Assembly (NCBI GenBank): GCA_007258455.2
Contig: VDFB02344307.1
Span: 1-64,000, forward strand
Length of the DNA: 64,000 nt
Reading direction: 5' to 3'
Origin: Sequoia sempervirens
Taxonomy: Eukaryota; Streptophyta; Pinopsida; Cupressales; Cupressaceae
Below are positions 22,636 through 34,297 of the stretch, in pieces (within the stretch, counting starts at the first letter, position 1; every line of letters begins with the position of its first letter). A program made the position numbers and the translations under genes. The notes below the pieces were generated by a model, which worked only from the letters and a program-made list of their open reading frames with translations, was not told the origin of the DNA and ran no database searches.

Positions 22636-23265
22636 TAAGTATGTAAGGGGAGTTACGAATGGACTTCTTAGGAGTAATTCTATCATTCCATAAGATTGAT
22701 TTTAGTTTAGTATTTCATTTCCTTTGGTTCTCCTCCATGCTTCTTCTAATAAGATTCTTGTTGGTGGATTTTGTAGTATTTTGAATATGCACTCATATAG
22801 ATTCTATTTTAACAAACCATTCACTTATCCTAGTTCCAACAAAATCCATTACATTGTAAAAAATGATGGAATCTAAAATGCTAAACGTTGAGACTATGTC
22901 TTCATAAAAATCCAAACTAGAAGTTTCATTTTCCTCCTTACAAGATATTGCTTTAGTCCACCTTGTAAGGGAATTAGTGGCTATTAACACCCACTTATGA
23001 CCTACACTTGAAGGTGGGCTAATCATCCATTTAAATTCTAACACCCACTTCATGAAGGGTTTTTCTACATGAATGGGATGAAGTGGGAAGGTTGCTAAAT
23101 TTTCATTTCTATTGAAAAAGGCACATTTCTTACATTTTTACCCATGAATGTGCATCTCTAAAAAAAGTTGGTCATTACTAGCATACCCTCATTATCTTTA
23201 AGGTTCTAGCCCTTGGGGAAAATTTCCCACCTTCTGGTCCATCATGAATTCTTGTAAAAAAATAA
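22636..23265 (-). pseudogene. Gypsy A integrase fragment
   Basis: Minus-strand frame 22793-23053 reads FKWMISPPSSVGHKWVLIAT then NSLTRWTKAI, and later MDFVGTRISEWFVKI, all integrase core motifs. The first catalytic Asp region has Glu (WVLEFKWM) and the second reads FYNVMDF instead of SDN, so it is dead. Downstream, about 22700-22650, NDRITPKKSI and NSPYIL match the conserved segment after the catalytic Glu, and this is cut by the E1 LTR. Upstream at 23130-23160 a KCKKC zinc-finger remnant is readable. The rest of pol lies at 50286-51383, beyond copia 2. Confidence 0.85.
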
Positions 23266-23464
23266 TGTTGAAATGCACAAGACAACTAAGAGGTGGCGGA
23301 GGGCGAATCAGTTGTCACCAATCACATTCATAAATCTCAAACAATTATTAAATTCACATCCACTTTAATATGTTATTAAGTATGAGCATGAAGTGCAAAT
23401 AATAGAAAGCAATATCAACACAAGAAACATCAAATTTATGTGGAAAACCCAATAAGGGAAAAAA
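23266..23464 (-). repeat. Copia 2 3' LTR, left fragment
   Basis: Matches 35750-35950. It stops at an A run where copia 1 is inserted. Confidence 0.9.
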
Positions 23465-24701
23465 TGTTAAAAGATGAGATGTTTTCTTAGCTTAATACTC
23501 TGTAAAACTTTAATATTGTTGATCTAAGTTAGCTTTTTCTTTGTTACATATATTTTTGTGGGTTATTATTTTGATTAATCCATTTTACTGTTGTAGAATG
23601 TAGACAAAAGTTGATAGAAGAAATAGACATGATATTAGAAAGATTACACAAGATGTATAGTGGAGAAACCCTTTCAGGAAAGAACTCCACCAAGAATTAT
23701 TCTATTATTCAATCTCTGGATTACAATAGCTCCAATTCTTGCTTGAGAATGCTTCTTCTGTCTTTACCAATCTTCTTCACACCTGCAATAACAATTATGA
23801 AAACTCTCTTCGACTTGAATGAGATATAGAGGCAATAAGCAATCTTATAATCTCCAAAAGATGACAAATCCAATGCCCAAGCTCAAGCCCTAGAAAAGGT
23901 ACGCCATATTGCTTCAAGTTGAGTTATTATGTGAAAACTAAAGCTTAGAAAATGTGCTTCATCCATTTTGGTGTCCCAAACTAAAGCTACAACTCATCCT
24001 TCACTTCGGTGATAATTCCAAAGCTCCTCCTCAAAGATGGCGCTCAAAAGTAATCCTACTTTACTAACCCTCCAAAAATATCTTATCATGCAAGAGAGGT
24101 AAATCCAAGAAAGCATCTTGGGTGCCCAAGTTGGCTCGAAGTGATTTCTAGTTAACTGAAACATTTACTCAACACCATTCATGCAAGAATGGTCATCCCC
24201 TGTTAACTGGAGGTAGTCTCTATTATCTATCATACAACTCAAGTTATTAGCCATGCATTCCAAGTTAACTGAAGTTAACTAGCATACAACTAAAACTAAT
24301 CGAAGACAACTGAACCATAACTGAACTAAACTAAACTAAATTGATTCTAGACTGAACTAAACTAAACTTCATGCATGCAAACATCAAACCCTAACTCCTA
24401 GGATCTTTACATGCATTCAGAAGTGTTATCTCTTACTTCGAATAGTTAACTGAACTTAAGGTGAGTGTCACCTTACCATGTGGGTGCCCCATGTGCCCCT
24501 ATTGTTTAGAAACTCACAATGGACTCCCTCACATGCTCCTAACATTTAGAATTAATTACAAATGTCAATAATCATGATTATTTCATCAAATATTAATCTC
24601 ATCCTAATCTTAGTGTTGTTGAACACATTCCAAGAATCTAGGAGATACATGAAATAATTAATGTTTAGAATTTGAAATTAAATGGAATTCTATTTCCAAC
24701 A
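23465..24701 (-). repeat. Copia 1 3' LTR
   Basis: Contains an AACTGAACTAAACT-type short tandem repeat at about 24285-24370. The other LTR carries a longer version (29640-29750), which helps explain the length difference. Confidence 0.93.
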
Positions 24702-24713
24702 TTCTCCCACTTT
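24702..24713 (-). other. Polypurine tract of copia 1
   Basis: AAAGTGGGAGAA on the minus strand directly before TGTTGGAAATAG, the 3' LTR start. Confidence 0.85.
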
Positions 24714-25330
24714 ACATTATACATTGCAGTTATTCTCAACAAGGAATAATAAATTTAAATCAAGTACAAAACTCAAGGCCAATGGCCTTCTTGCACCATG
24801 AGAACTTATCTATAGAAACTGGCTTCGTAAGATAATATGCAACATTAATCAAAGTGTCAACTTTTTCAATTAATACTTTCCCACTCTCAACCATTTCTCG
24901 CACAAAGTGATACTAAACATCTACACATTTAGTACGAGCATGATACATAGGATTTTTGGCTAAACAAATAGCACTCTGACTATCACATTCAAGCCTAACT
25001 TGCTTGCAATTCAAATCAATACCTGACCCAAGTCTTTGTAACCAAACTGCCTCTTTAGAGGCATGTGTGGCAAACATGTACTCTTCTTTTGTGGTGGACA
25101 AAGAAATTGTGGGCTTCCTCTTACTCATCCAACTAACCACAACTGCAAACAAAGTGTACACATAACCACTTGTCGACCTCCGACTGTCCAGATCTCCTAC
25201 CCAATCTGAATCAACAAACCCCTATATGTCCAATGATCTATTCATAATATAAATATTATTAGAACCATGATAAAATAAACAGTAATCTAAAGTCCCTGGT
25301 AAATATCTAAACACCCTTTTAACATAAGTT
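24714..25330 (-). pseudogene. Copia 1 RNase H
   Basis: Frame 24913-25161 has VVSWMSKRKPTISLSTTKEE then YMFATHASKEAVWLQRLG and LECDSQSAICLAKNPMYHAR, the copia RNase H core (S-x-S-T-x-x-E-Y-M and CD.Q.AI). The last part of the domain (H.R..HI) is lost in a stop near 24910. Substitution TTKEE for TTEAE is visible. Confidence 0.88.
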
Positions 25331-26430
25331 CAATGTTCTTTACCAGGGTTAGACATAAACCTACTAAGAACTCCCAATGCTTGAGCTATATCTAGTCTCA
25401 TACAGACTATTGCATACATTAAACTACTAATTGCACTAGCATATGGAATTTCAAACATTTCCTCAAAATAAAAATCAAATTTAGGACCCATAGCTAAACT
25501 TAAATTTGTGCCGACTAATAAAGTAATATTAACTGGTTTATTGTCTTGCATGTTAAATCTTTTCAAAATAGTATCAACATAATTGCTCTGACTTAAGCAA
25601 AGCTTTATGTTACCTTTATCTCTACTGATCTCCATACCGAGGATATATTTTGCAGCCCCTAGATCTTTCATCTCAAATGTTCTTGAGAGTTGTGCTTTCA
25701 ATTCTCTGATCATTGCCTTGTTGTTACCAATAAACATGTCATCAACATACAAGATAATAATTAAAAGCTGATCATCAATAATTTTTATGTAAACACAATG
25801 ATCTTCCTCACTCCTAACATAACCAATTTTTAATGCGAAAGCATCAAACTTCTAGTACCACATTCTAGGTTACTGTTTCAATCCATATAAAGATCTCTTT
25901 AACCTGCAAACCAAGTCTTCTTTTCCTTTTACAAAAAAACCTTCAGGTTGCTTCATATAAATCTCCTCATCAAGATTCCCATGCAAAAAAGTAGTTTTCA
26001 CATCCATTTGCTCAATTTCAAAATCATAAACAATAGTAATAGATAAAAAGAATCTAATAGAAATTAATTTAGCAACAAGAGAGAATATTTAATTAAATTC
26101 AACTCCCTCTCTCTGGGAGTCGCCCTTGGCTACTAATCTAGCCTTGTACCTTTCAAGATTACCATTTGCACCAATCTTCTTTTTAAAGATCCATTTACAA
26201 CCAATGGCCTTTCTATCTTTGGGAAAACTCTCAAGATCCCATGTGTCACAAGTATCCATGGATTCCATTTCCTCATGCATAGCTTGAGACCAAAGCTTGT
26301 TCTTGTGTGAGGACAAAGCTTCCCTGTAAGAACTGGGTTCATCATTAGTACTCATTAAAGCAAAAATACAACAGAAATTAGGTGGGCTATACCTATCAAT
26401 GGGATTTTGTTGTCTTGTGGATCTCTGCAA
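25330..26430 (-). pseudogene. Copia 1 reverse transcriptase
   Basis: Frame 26089-26430 has NKLWSQAMHEEMESM and TWDLESFPKDRKAIGCKWIF then KARLVAKG, the start of copia RT. 25330-25752 begins MYVDDMFIGNN, so the catalytic YVDD box is intact, and continues LGMEISRDKGNIKLCLSQSN and YASAISSLMYAIVCMRLDIA. The middle (25753-26088) is readable but contains stops (VKTTFLHGNLDEEIYMKQPE region). It is the only copia 1 pol domain with an intact core active-site motif. Confidence 0.9.
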
Positions 26431-26639
26431 AGGAGTTTCTTCTTATTCCTCAATATTCTCATCTTGAGCATCTATTTCAGAAGAACTCTCTAAACTCTCC
26501 TCTTCTAATCCATCCAATTGTTCTTCAACATGTGCATCTTATTACTTCTCAGTATTTGTCTCAAAATGCATTGTTTGAGAAATATCCTTCTCCTTTGGTT
26601 GTTCTTCTCCTGAATAAGTTCTAAATTCCATGAAAATAA

Positions 26640-27731
26640 CATCTCTAGATAAAGAAACTTTTCTTGTTAGTGGATTTCAAAGCTTGTATCCTTTTACATT
26701 TTCACCATAACCTATGAATATGCATTTTTGTGCTTTAGGATCCAATTTAGATCACTTTTCTTGAGGCATGTGAACAAAAGCCTCACAACCAAAGATCCTT
26801 AATTGTGCAACACTAGGTTTCTTACCTAACCACATCTCATAAGGAGTTTTATCTTCAATAGATGAACTAGGGGATCTATTGATTAAATAAAAAGTACATA
26901 CCACTTAATCCCATAAGGACCGTTCAAGCTTAGCAATACTTAACATACTCCTAGCTCTTTCCATTAAGGTTCGGTTCATCTTTTTTGCTACTCCATTTTG
27001 TTGAGGTGTATATGGAGTAGTTTTTTGTCTCACTATTCCTGCATGCTTACAATAATCATCAAATTCCTTAGAACAATACTCACCACCATTACCTAATCTC
27101 AACACTTTTATCTTATGATCTTATTATTTCTCAACCAAAGCCTTAAATTCCTTAAACTTATTAAACACATCATTTTTTTATGCATAAAATATATCCAATT
27201 GTATCTTGAGACATCATCAATAAATGTGACATAGTATCTAGATTTTCCAATAGAGTCAATATCCATAGGACCCATTACATCTGAGTGAATAATCTCTAAT
27301 AATCTTTTAGCTCTATTTGTACCACTAGGAAATTTAGATATAGATTTCTTTCCAAACACACAGTGCTCACAAAAGTCATTTTTTCCAATATTATAATTAG
27401 GAATACCGTCAACCAAATTTTTATTAAGAATGGTCATAAAACCTTTTTCACCTATATGGCCCAATCTATGGTGCCATAACATACATGTATTTTCAACTTC
27501 AGTTGCATTTGATAAAATATTTACATTGGAGGTATTCAACTTAAACAAAGTCCCAATATGAGATCCTTTAGCAACCAACATATTCCCTTTCACCAATATG
27601 CAACCACCTTTTTCAAATGTCACATGCATTCTAGAATCATTGAACTTAGAGACAAAAAGTAAATTTCTTGCAAGTCTTGGAATATGTAAAACATCATTAA
27701 GGGTTTTAACACTACCATCACTGAAACACAA
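26640..27731 (-). pseudogene. Copia 1 integrase
   Basis: Frame 27108-27731 includes the zinc-binding segment WHHRLGHIGEKGF...CEHCVFGKK (HHCC intact) and LLEIIHSDVMGPMDIDSIGK with the first catalytic Asp. Frame 26905-27105 has LRLGNGGEYCSKEFDDYCKH, where the second Asp (expected SDNGGEY) is Gly, and PQQNGVAKKMNRTLMERARS, where the catalytic Glu (NGVAERMN) is Lys. Two of three catalytic residues are gone. About 26650-26780 still shows the KLRSGIFIGYGE-like C-terminal region in pieces. Confidence 0.88.
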
Positions 27732-27739
27732 TTTTACCT

Positions 27740-28690
27740 ATCATTTTCCAACAACCTTTGTTGTGTTGTTGTCTCCAAAGAAGACATCTCCTCCATCATA
27801 TGCAGTATACTTAGATAACCACTCCTTTCAAGGATTCATATGATAGGAGAAACCTAAATCAATAAGCCAAGAGTTATCAACAACAATATTAGAAGAAATG
27901 GCTAATGCATCATTACTGTCATCGAAATTTTCTGTAGAAGCAATAGTAATCTTTTTCTTGCTTTTACAATCCTTCTTAATATGTCTAGGATTTCCACAAT
28001 TCCAACACGTTACCTTACTCTTACCAAGGGTTTTGATCGTCCTTTAGACTTACCCTTTCATTTCTTGTCTCCCTTAGATTCCTTCTCTTTAGGCCTACCT
28101 CTTACAAACAAGGCATCTTGGGAGCCAGTTTTAGATTTCCTCCTCATCTCCTCTGATAGGAGAGTAGGAATAATCTTGTCCATCTTTGGATCTGCACCAT
28201 TACCACTAATTGCAACAATTAGATTTTCCCAAGAATCTGGTAAAGAGAAAAGTAATAAAATGCACTTATCCTCATCCCCAAGCTTTACATCTACAGATGC
28301 TAACTGACTGATAATTAAATTGAAAGCATTTAAATGTCGTGCTACTAAATCACCATCTTTCCTTTTTAATGAATATAACTGCCTTTTCAGATACAACTTA
28401 TTTGTTAGACTCTTTGTTTGATAAATATCTCATATTCTTTTCCATAATTTATATGCACTGGTTTCCACTGAAACATTTAAAAGAATAGCATTAGCAAGAC
28501 ATAATCTAATTGTTCCTCTTGCCTTTTTATCTAACTTAGCCCAATCTTCATCTAAAATAGTTGTAGGTGTCTTTGTCTCATTATTAACTGCTAACCACTT
28601 ATCTCTTTCTTCAAGAAGATATTCCATTTTTAATTTCCACATTTCATAGTTAGAACCATTGAACCTTTCAATATCTAACCTTGAATTCAT
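27740..28690 (-). pseudogene. Copia 1 gag and protease
   Basis: Gag starts MNSRLDIERFNGSNYEMWKL at 28690; frames 28430-28690 and 28058-28396 continue it (MYLKRQLYSLKRKDGDLVAR). An intact CCHC zinc knuckle, CWNCGNPRHIKKDC, lies near 27975-28015. Protease follows (about 27780-27880): NSWLIDLGFSYHMNP has Leu where the DSG triad has Ser, then DGGDVFFGDN. Stops separate the parts. Confidence 0.88.
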
Positions 28691-28807
28691 TGTAACAAAA
28701 ACTTAATTCCAAAATTAGAAAATTACTAAAATAATAAAAGCTCCCACTAAGCCAATAAATCCTTCAAACTTAAAGAGAAAGGCATTCCAATACTCTACCC
28801 AACCTCA

Positions 28808-28819
28808 ACTTTGATACCA
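28808..28819 (-). other. Primer-binding site of copia 1
   Basis: TGGTATCAAAGT on the minus strand, two bases from the 5' LTR end; initiator-Met tRNA type with one change (TGGTATCAGAG). Confidence 0.85.
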
Positions 28820-28821
28820 AA

Positions 28822-30083
28822 TGTTAAAAGATGAGATGTTTTCTTAGCCTAATACTCTGTAAAACTTTAATATTGCTGATCTAAGTAAGCTTTTTCTTTG
28901 TTAAATATATTCTTTGTGGGTGATTATCTTGATTAATCCATTTTATTGTTGTAGAATGTAGAAAAAAGTTGATAGAAGAACTAGATAGGATATTAGAAAG
29001 ATTACACAAGATGTACCATGGAGAAACCCTTTAGAGAAAAAACTCCACCAAGAATTATTCTATTATTCAATATCTTAATTACAATAGCTCCAATTCTTGC
29101 TTGAAAATGCTTCTTCTATCTTTACCAATCTTCTTCACACTTGCAATAACAATTATGAAAACTCTCTTCAACTTGAATGAGATATAGAAGCAATAACCAA
29201 TCTTGTGATCTCCAAAAGGTGAAAAATTCAATGCCCAAGCTCAAGCCCTAGAAAAGGTATGCCATATTGCTTCAAGTTGAGATATATTATGAAAAGTAAA
29301 GCTTAGAACATGTGCTTCATCCATTTGGGCATCCCAAACTAAAGCTACAACTCATCTTTCACTTTGGTGATAATTCCAAAGCTCCTCCTTAAAGATGGCA
29401 CCCAAAAGTAATCCTACTTAACTAAGCCTTCATAAATATCTTATCATGCAAGAGAGGTAAATCCAAGAAAGCATCTTGGGCACCCAAGTTGGATCCAAGT
29501 GATTTCTAGTTAACTGAAACATTTACTCAACATCATTCATGCAAGAATGGTCATCCTCTGTTAACTAGAGGTAGTCCCTATTATATGTCACACAACTCAA
29601 GTTATTAGCCATGCATTCCAAGTTAATTGAAGTTAACTAACATACAACTGAAACTAACTGAAGACAACTGAACTAAACTAAACTAAACTAAACTGATTCT
29701 GAACTAAACTAAACTGAACTGAACTGATCTGAACTGAACTGAAATGAACTTCATGCATGCAAACATCAAACCCTAACTCCTAGGATCTTTACATGCATTC
29801 AGAAGTATTATCTCTTACTCTAAATAGTTAACTGAACTTAAGGTGAGTGCCACCTTACCATGTGGGTGCCCCATGTGCCTCTATTATTTAGGAACTCACA
29901 ATGGATTCCCTCACATTCTCCTAACATTTATAATTAATTACAAATGTCAATAATCATGATTATTTCATCAAATATTAATCTCATCCTAATCTCAGTGTTG
30001 TTGAACACATTCCAAGAATCTAGGAGATACATGAAATAATTAATGTTTAGGATTTGCAATTAAATGGCATCATATTTCCAACA
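28822..30083 (-). repeat. Copia 1 5' LTR
   Basis: TGTTAAAAGATG to ATTTCCAACA. Colinear with 23465-24701 with scattered changes and an expanded AACTGAACTAAACT tract. Confidence 0.93.
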
Positions 30084-31422
30084 AAAACCAAAGTGAGGAT
30101 TAACTCACAAAATAAAGTAATTACAAAACTAATTACAAAGAGGCTCATTGCCCAAGATAGGACTCACTGTCCAGATAAGACTCACTATCCAATAGGGAGG
30201 CTCATTTCCTACAGATACAAAAAGATAGAAATAAGAATGTTACACAAAGAACACTTTCTCAATGCAATAGAAGATCCACCACAACAACTTCCACACATTC
30301 GCAACCTTGATCAGATAATTGCAGACACCATCAACTCACTACTTTCAGGAATCTAACACATTAAAGTGTTGCTGCCTCAATTCACTTTCACACACTCTTT
30401 CTTTTCACACTTGTGGTGTATAATCCTCAACATCTCAACTAGTATTTATAACATCTTCAACCTTAGAATCTTTCTCCAAGTTCAACTACACACACTTCAT
30501 TTTACAAATTCAAATTAGGTCATAAACTCAACAATCCCGCAATGGAAGAGAATGAGAGCAGGCAAAACCAACATTTAACCAAGACCCAAAACAACATCTC
30601 AGATCAATCACACGCTTCCTCAATTACTACTTATCCTTCGCATGACGTGTAAACACCAGGTTGGCCAAACCTAATGAAAACATCAATGAACTTTTAAGTA
30701 CACACTTCTACAACAAGAAGATAACATGCGGACCACATAACATGCTTCACCATACACTAGAACACATCTTAGATGCCTTTAGATTCATCCGCAGCAAATG
30801 CAACAACCTTCATACATAGAACACTTTCCATCAATCCATCTGGACTGTACAAACACACATAGTAACACTTAAACACGTCTTCTGGAGCACCAAACTATGA
30901 ATGCCTTTGATACAACATAGATAACACCATTACAAGCCTTCTTCTAGATCCACAAGACCTGAAAAAAACCAATGAAGGACTGTGGGGCAGATACATTTCT
31001 CACAGGCCACAAACAAATAACTCTGCGAAACCAGCTCACAAACCAGTGAACACAACTTTCACTCTTCATCAAACCAGAAGCTAAAAGCTAGGATATAACA
31101 CACAAGGATGCCCATAAACAACACTTCAGATATGCACAAGCATAGGATCGACACAGAAGAAATGTGGAGCATATATCGGAGCACATTTTGAACACATACT
31201 CAACTTTATCTTTATTATTTATTAATTTTCTCATAAGTACTTGGTAATTCATCATATCGACACACTTGCAACACCATAAAGATAGCTCCATGTACTCACA
31301 ACATCTCAATAGTGTCTCAAATATACATGTACCACCTACAATCACTTGATTCCTTCTCTACAACAACCCATATTGTGTTGACATCAATGACAACATCACC
31401 AAACTCACTCACACTTACAACA
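30084..31422 (-). repeat. Copia 2 3' LTR, right fragment
   Basis: Continues the LTR begun at 23266 and ends CACTTACAACA next to the polypurine tract. It matches 35950-36472 and then 49469-50285. TATAAATAC (minus) is at 30442-30450. The stretch at 30613-30640 gives the unoccupied version of the E4 insertion site. Confidence 0.93.
30442..30450 (-). promoter_or_regulatory. TATA box in the copia 2 3' LTR
   Basis: TATAAATAC on the minus strand, repeated at 36284-36292 in the other LTR and as TATAAATAG at 56869-56877 in copia 3. Confidence 0.6.
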
Positions 31423-31641
31423 ATCTCCCCCTTTGTCATTGATGGAAACACACGACTCTCTCTCCCCCTTTGCATCAATGGAAAAGAACATAATTATGAT
31501 CACTCCCCCTTAGGAGTGCACCCACATATCTCATACTGCAACAATGAAACTTCCTACTACCCCTAAGGAGTAGACCCAATCATAAATCCAAACAAATGAT
31601 GAATTTTTGGATCCACTGGACTAATGCACCTCCCTGTGTAC
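31423..31641 (-). other. Copia 2 3' untranslated region with repeated purine tracts
   Basis: The polypurine tract AAAGGGGGAGAT (31423-31434) abuts the LTR. Two further tracts, AAAGGGGGAGAGAG near 31465 and AAGGGGGAG near 31505, lie within the next 90 bases. The same arrangement recurs in copia 3 at 57937-58195. Confidence 0.75.
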
Positions 31642-33060
31642 CTAGTTCAAAGAAGGAGGGGTAGTAACCCCCAAATTCTCCCTAAGATACTCAAAAGTAT
31701 CCTTCAGAAGAGCCTTAGTAAATATATCAGCAATTTGATCCTTTGTAGGCATATACTCCAATCTAACTTTGTTTTCCAATACCTTCTCTCTCAAGAAATG
31801 ATATCTAATAGATATATGCTTTGTCCTTGAATGCATTACCGGATTCTTTTAAAAGTTTATAACACTTTTATTATCACAGAATATAGGTATAGGCTCATCA
31901 CACATCACTCCTATGTCCTTCAATATTTGCTTCATCCATAATACTTGTGTGCAGCAAGATGTTGAAATGTACTCAACCTCTATAGTGGATAAAGAAACTG
32001 AATCTTGTTTCTTGTTTAGCCATGAAATCAATATTCCTCCAAGAAATAATGCACCACCACTTGTACTCTTCTGGACATCCACACAACCAACCCAATTTGC
32101 ATCAATGAAATCACTCAAAGTGAAATCAGTATCCTTAGGATACCACAAGCCATAATTTGGAGTGCCTTTTAGCTATCTGAATATCGTTTTCACAGTTGTA
32201 ACATGTGTTTCTTTAGGTTCTTCTTGAAATTTAGCAACCAAAAATATTGCATGCATGATATCTTGTCTAGTAGCAGTAAGATATAATAGTTCATCAATCA
32301 TAGATTTGTACATGCTTTGATCAACTTTAGGAGAATCATCATCTTTACTCAGTTTGCATCCAGTCACCATAGGGGTACAAACCAATTTGGAGTCATTGAT
32401 TCCAAACTTCTTCAACAATTCTTTGACATACTTTGATTATGAAATGAATATTCCTTTATCAGTTTGATTCACTTGAAGTCCAAGGAATAAATTCAACTTG
32501 CCAATCATGGACATTTCAAACTCTTTTTTCATCTCCTTTGCAAATCTCTTGCACATACCCACATTTCCTCCAAATATACTATCATCAACATACACAACCA
32601 CTATCAACATTTTGTTTCCTTCAACCTTGAAATAGAGATTACTATCTGCGGAGCCTTTGTTGAACCTTCATTGTGCCAAATACCTGTTTAATGTTGCATA
32701 CCATGCTCTGGGAGTTTGTTTAAGTCCATACAATGCCTTTTCAATTTATAGACCATATCTGGTTTATCTGATAACTGAAATCCATCTGATTGTTCCATGT
32801 ACACCTCTTCTTCCAATTCTCCATTTCGAAATACAGACTTAACATCCATCTAGTATACTTTGAAGTCTTTGTGGGCAGAAAATGCCAAAAACATCTCAAT
32901 AGCCTCCATTCTTGCCACCAAGGTAAATGTCTCCTCAAAGTCTATTCCTTCAACCTATGAATAACCTTTGCATACAAGCCTTTCTTTTTTCCTTACAACT
33001 TCACTATTCTCATTCAATTTACTCCCAAATACCCACTTTGTATCAATTACATTCTTCTTT
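31642..33060 (-). pseudogene. Copia 2 reverse transcriptase and RNase H
   Basis: RNase H: frame 31849-32148 has WVGCVDVQKSTSGGALFLGG and LISWLNKKQDSVSLSTIEVE, and 31642-31836 ends it (SIRYHFLREKVLENKVRLEY, then DIFTKALLKDTFEYLRENLG). RT: about 32600 reads VVVYVDDSIFGGN with intact YVDD. 32173-32418 has DSPKVDQSMYKSMIDELLYL then TATRQDIMHA. About 32660-32900 has readable LKRALYGLKQTPRAWYATL-like sequence broken by stops. Several TAG/TAA codons interrupt it. Confidence 0.88.
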
Positions 33061-33277
33061 ACTGATCTAGGAATAATTCCCATGTCTAATTCTTCTCTAT
33101 CTACTATAATTCCTCTTTCATTTCTCTAACTTAATTCTCATCTTTGCATGCTTCACATTGTGATTTACATTCTATCTTAGAAAGTAAACACAAATTTACC
33201 TCAGCTACTACCACTTTGCTTCTTGTCTTTACACCTTCACTTTTGTCTCCAATTATCTGTTCTTCGGGATGATTCTT

Positions 33278-34252
33278 TTATACATATTTTGGAGTCTTAG
33301 GGGAAATTTTTAGAGCTTGTTCTTCTTCCTCGTTATTCTCTTCTTGTACTTGTCTACATATAGGCTCATCCGGTGCAACTTCACTTATCTCAACTGATCT
33401 ATGTATATCTTCGTCAACTTTTACATTTTCACTTTCAACAATCTTTCTCCATCTTTTATTGAAGCATCTATAAGCTTTGCTATTAGTTGAATATCTAAGG
33501 AAAATACCTTCATCACATCTAGCATCAAACTTTCCTAGATTCTCATCATCTCTTTTAATGTAACATTTGCTTTCGAACACCTTAAAGTACTTAATGGTAG
33601 GAATTTTTCCAATCCACAATTTGTAAGGGGTCTTTGTGTTGTTACCTTTGATCTAAACTCTGTTAAGAATGTAAATAGTAGTGTGGATTTCTTCTCTCTA
33701 GTATACATCAGGTACATTTTCCTATTTCATCATAGTCCTTGCAGCCTCTTGAACTACCTAGTTCTTCCTCTCAACAACTCCATTATGTTTAGGAGTTCTA
33801 GGAGTAGAAAGATGTCTCTTTATACCATGCTCTTCACAAAATGTATTAAACTCACTGAAGGTGAATTCTCCACCTCTTTCAGACCTTAGTCATTTGATTT
33901 TCAGGTTCACTTCATTCTCTACCATAGCCTTGAACACTTTGAATCTATCCAGAGCTTGAGTTTTCTTCCTAAGAAAAGTAACCCATGTCATTCTAGAATA
34001 ATCATCAATTAAAAGCATAAAATACTTGTCACCATTAAGACTTCCTATTCTTGTGGGACCATAGAGGTATGTATGAACCAATTCCATCATTTTTGTAGTT
34101 GATTGTTCTTTTCCTTTAAATTTGCATCTTGTTTGTTTTCCCAACTGACAACTTATGCAAATAGTATTGGTAGGCTTTGCGATTTTAGGTAGATCCCAGA
34201 CAACTTCTCTTGAATTGATCCTGATCAAATTGTCAAAGTTTACATGTCCCAT
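33278..34252 (-). pseudogene. Copia 2 integrase
   Basis: Frame 33890-34252 has GHVNFDNL and CISCQLGKQTRCKF (zinc-binding part) and LVHTYLYGPTRIGSLNGDKY, where the first catalytic Asp (LVHTDLCGP) is Tyr. At the next break, LRSERGGEF carries Glu for the second Asp. NGVVERKN keeps the third residue (about 33770). Frame 33278-33619 is the C-terminal region (FKVFESKCYIKRDDENLGKF then DARCDEGIFLRYSTNSKAYR). Clearly inactive. Confidence 0.88.
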
Positions 34253-34297
34253 CCTCTAGTGCCATAGCCAACTTTCATTAACTTGAGAAACAAAACA

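Larger units (their letters stand above)
23465..30083 (-). mobile_element. Copia 1: complete Ty1/copia element (6.6 kb) inside the copia 2 LTR
   Basis: LTRs 23465-24701 (1237 bp) and 28822-30083 (1262 bp) start TGTTAAAAGATG or TGTTGGAAATA and end CCAACA. On the minus strand the PBS TGGTATCAAAGT lies beside the 5' LTR (28808-28819), and the purine tract AAAGTGGGAGAA lies beside the 3' LTR (24702-24713). Gag, protease, integrase, RT and RNase H run in copia order. Flanking A runs (23459-23464; 30084-30087) are consistent with an A-rich target duplication. Copia 2 LTR sequence is continuous across the insertion when compared with 35940-35960. Confidence 0.95.
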
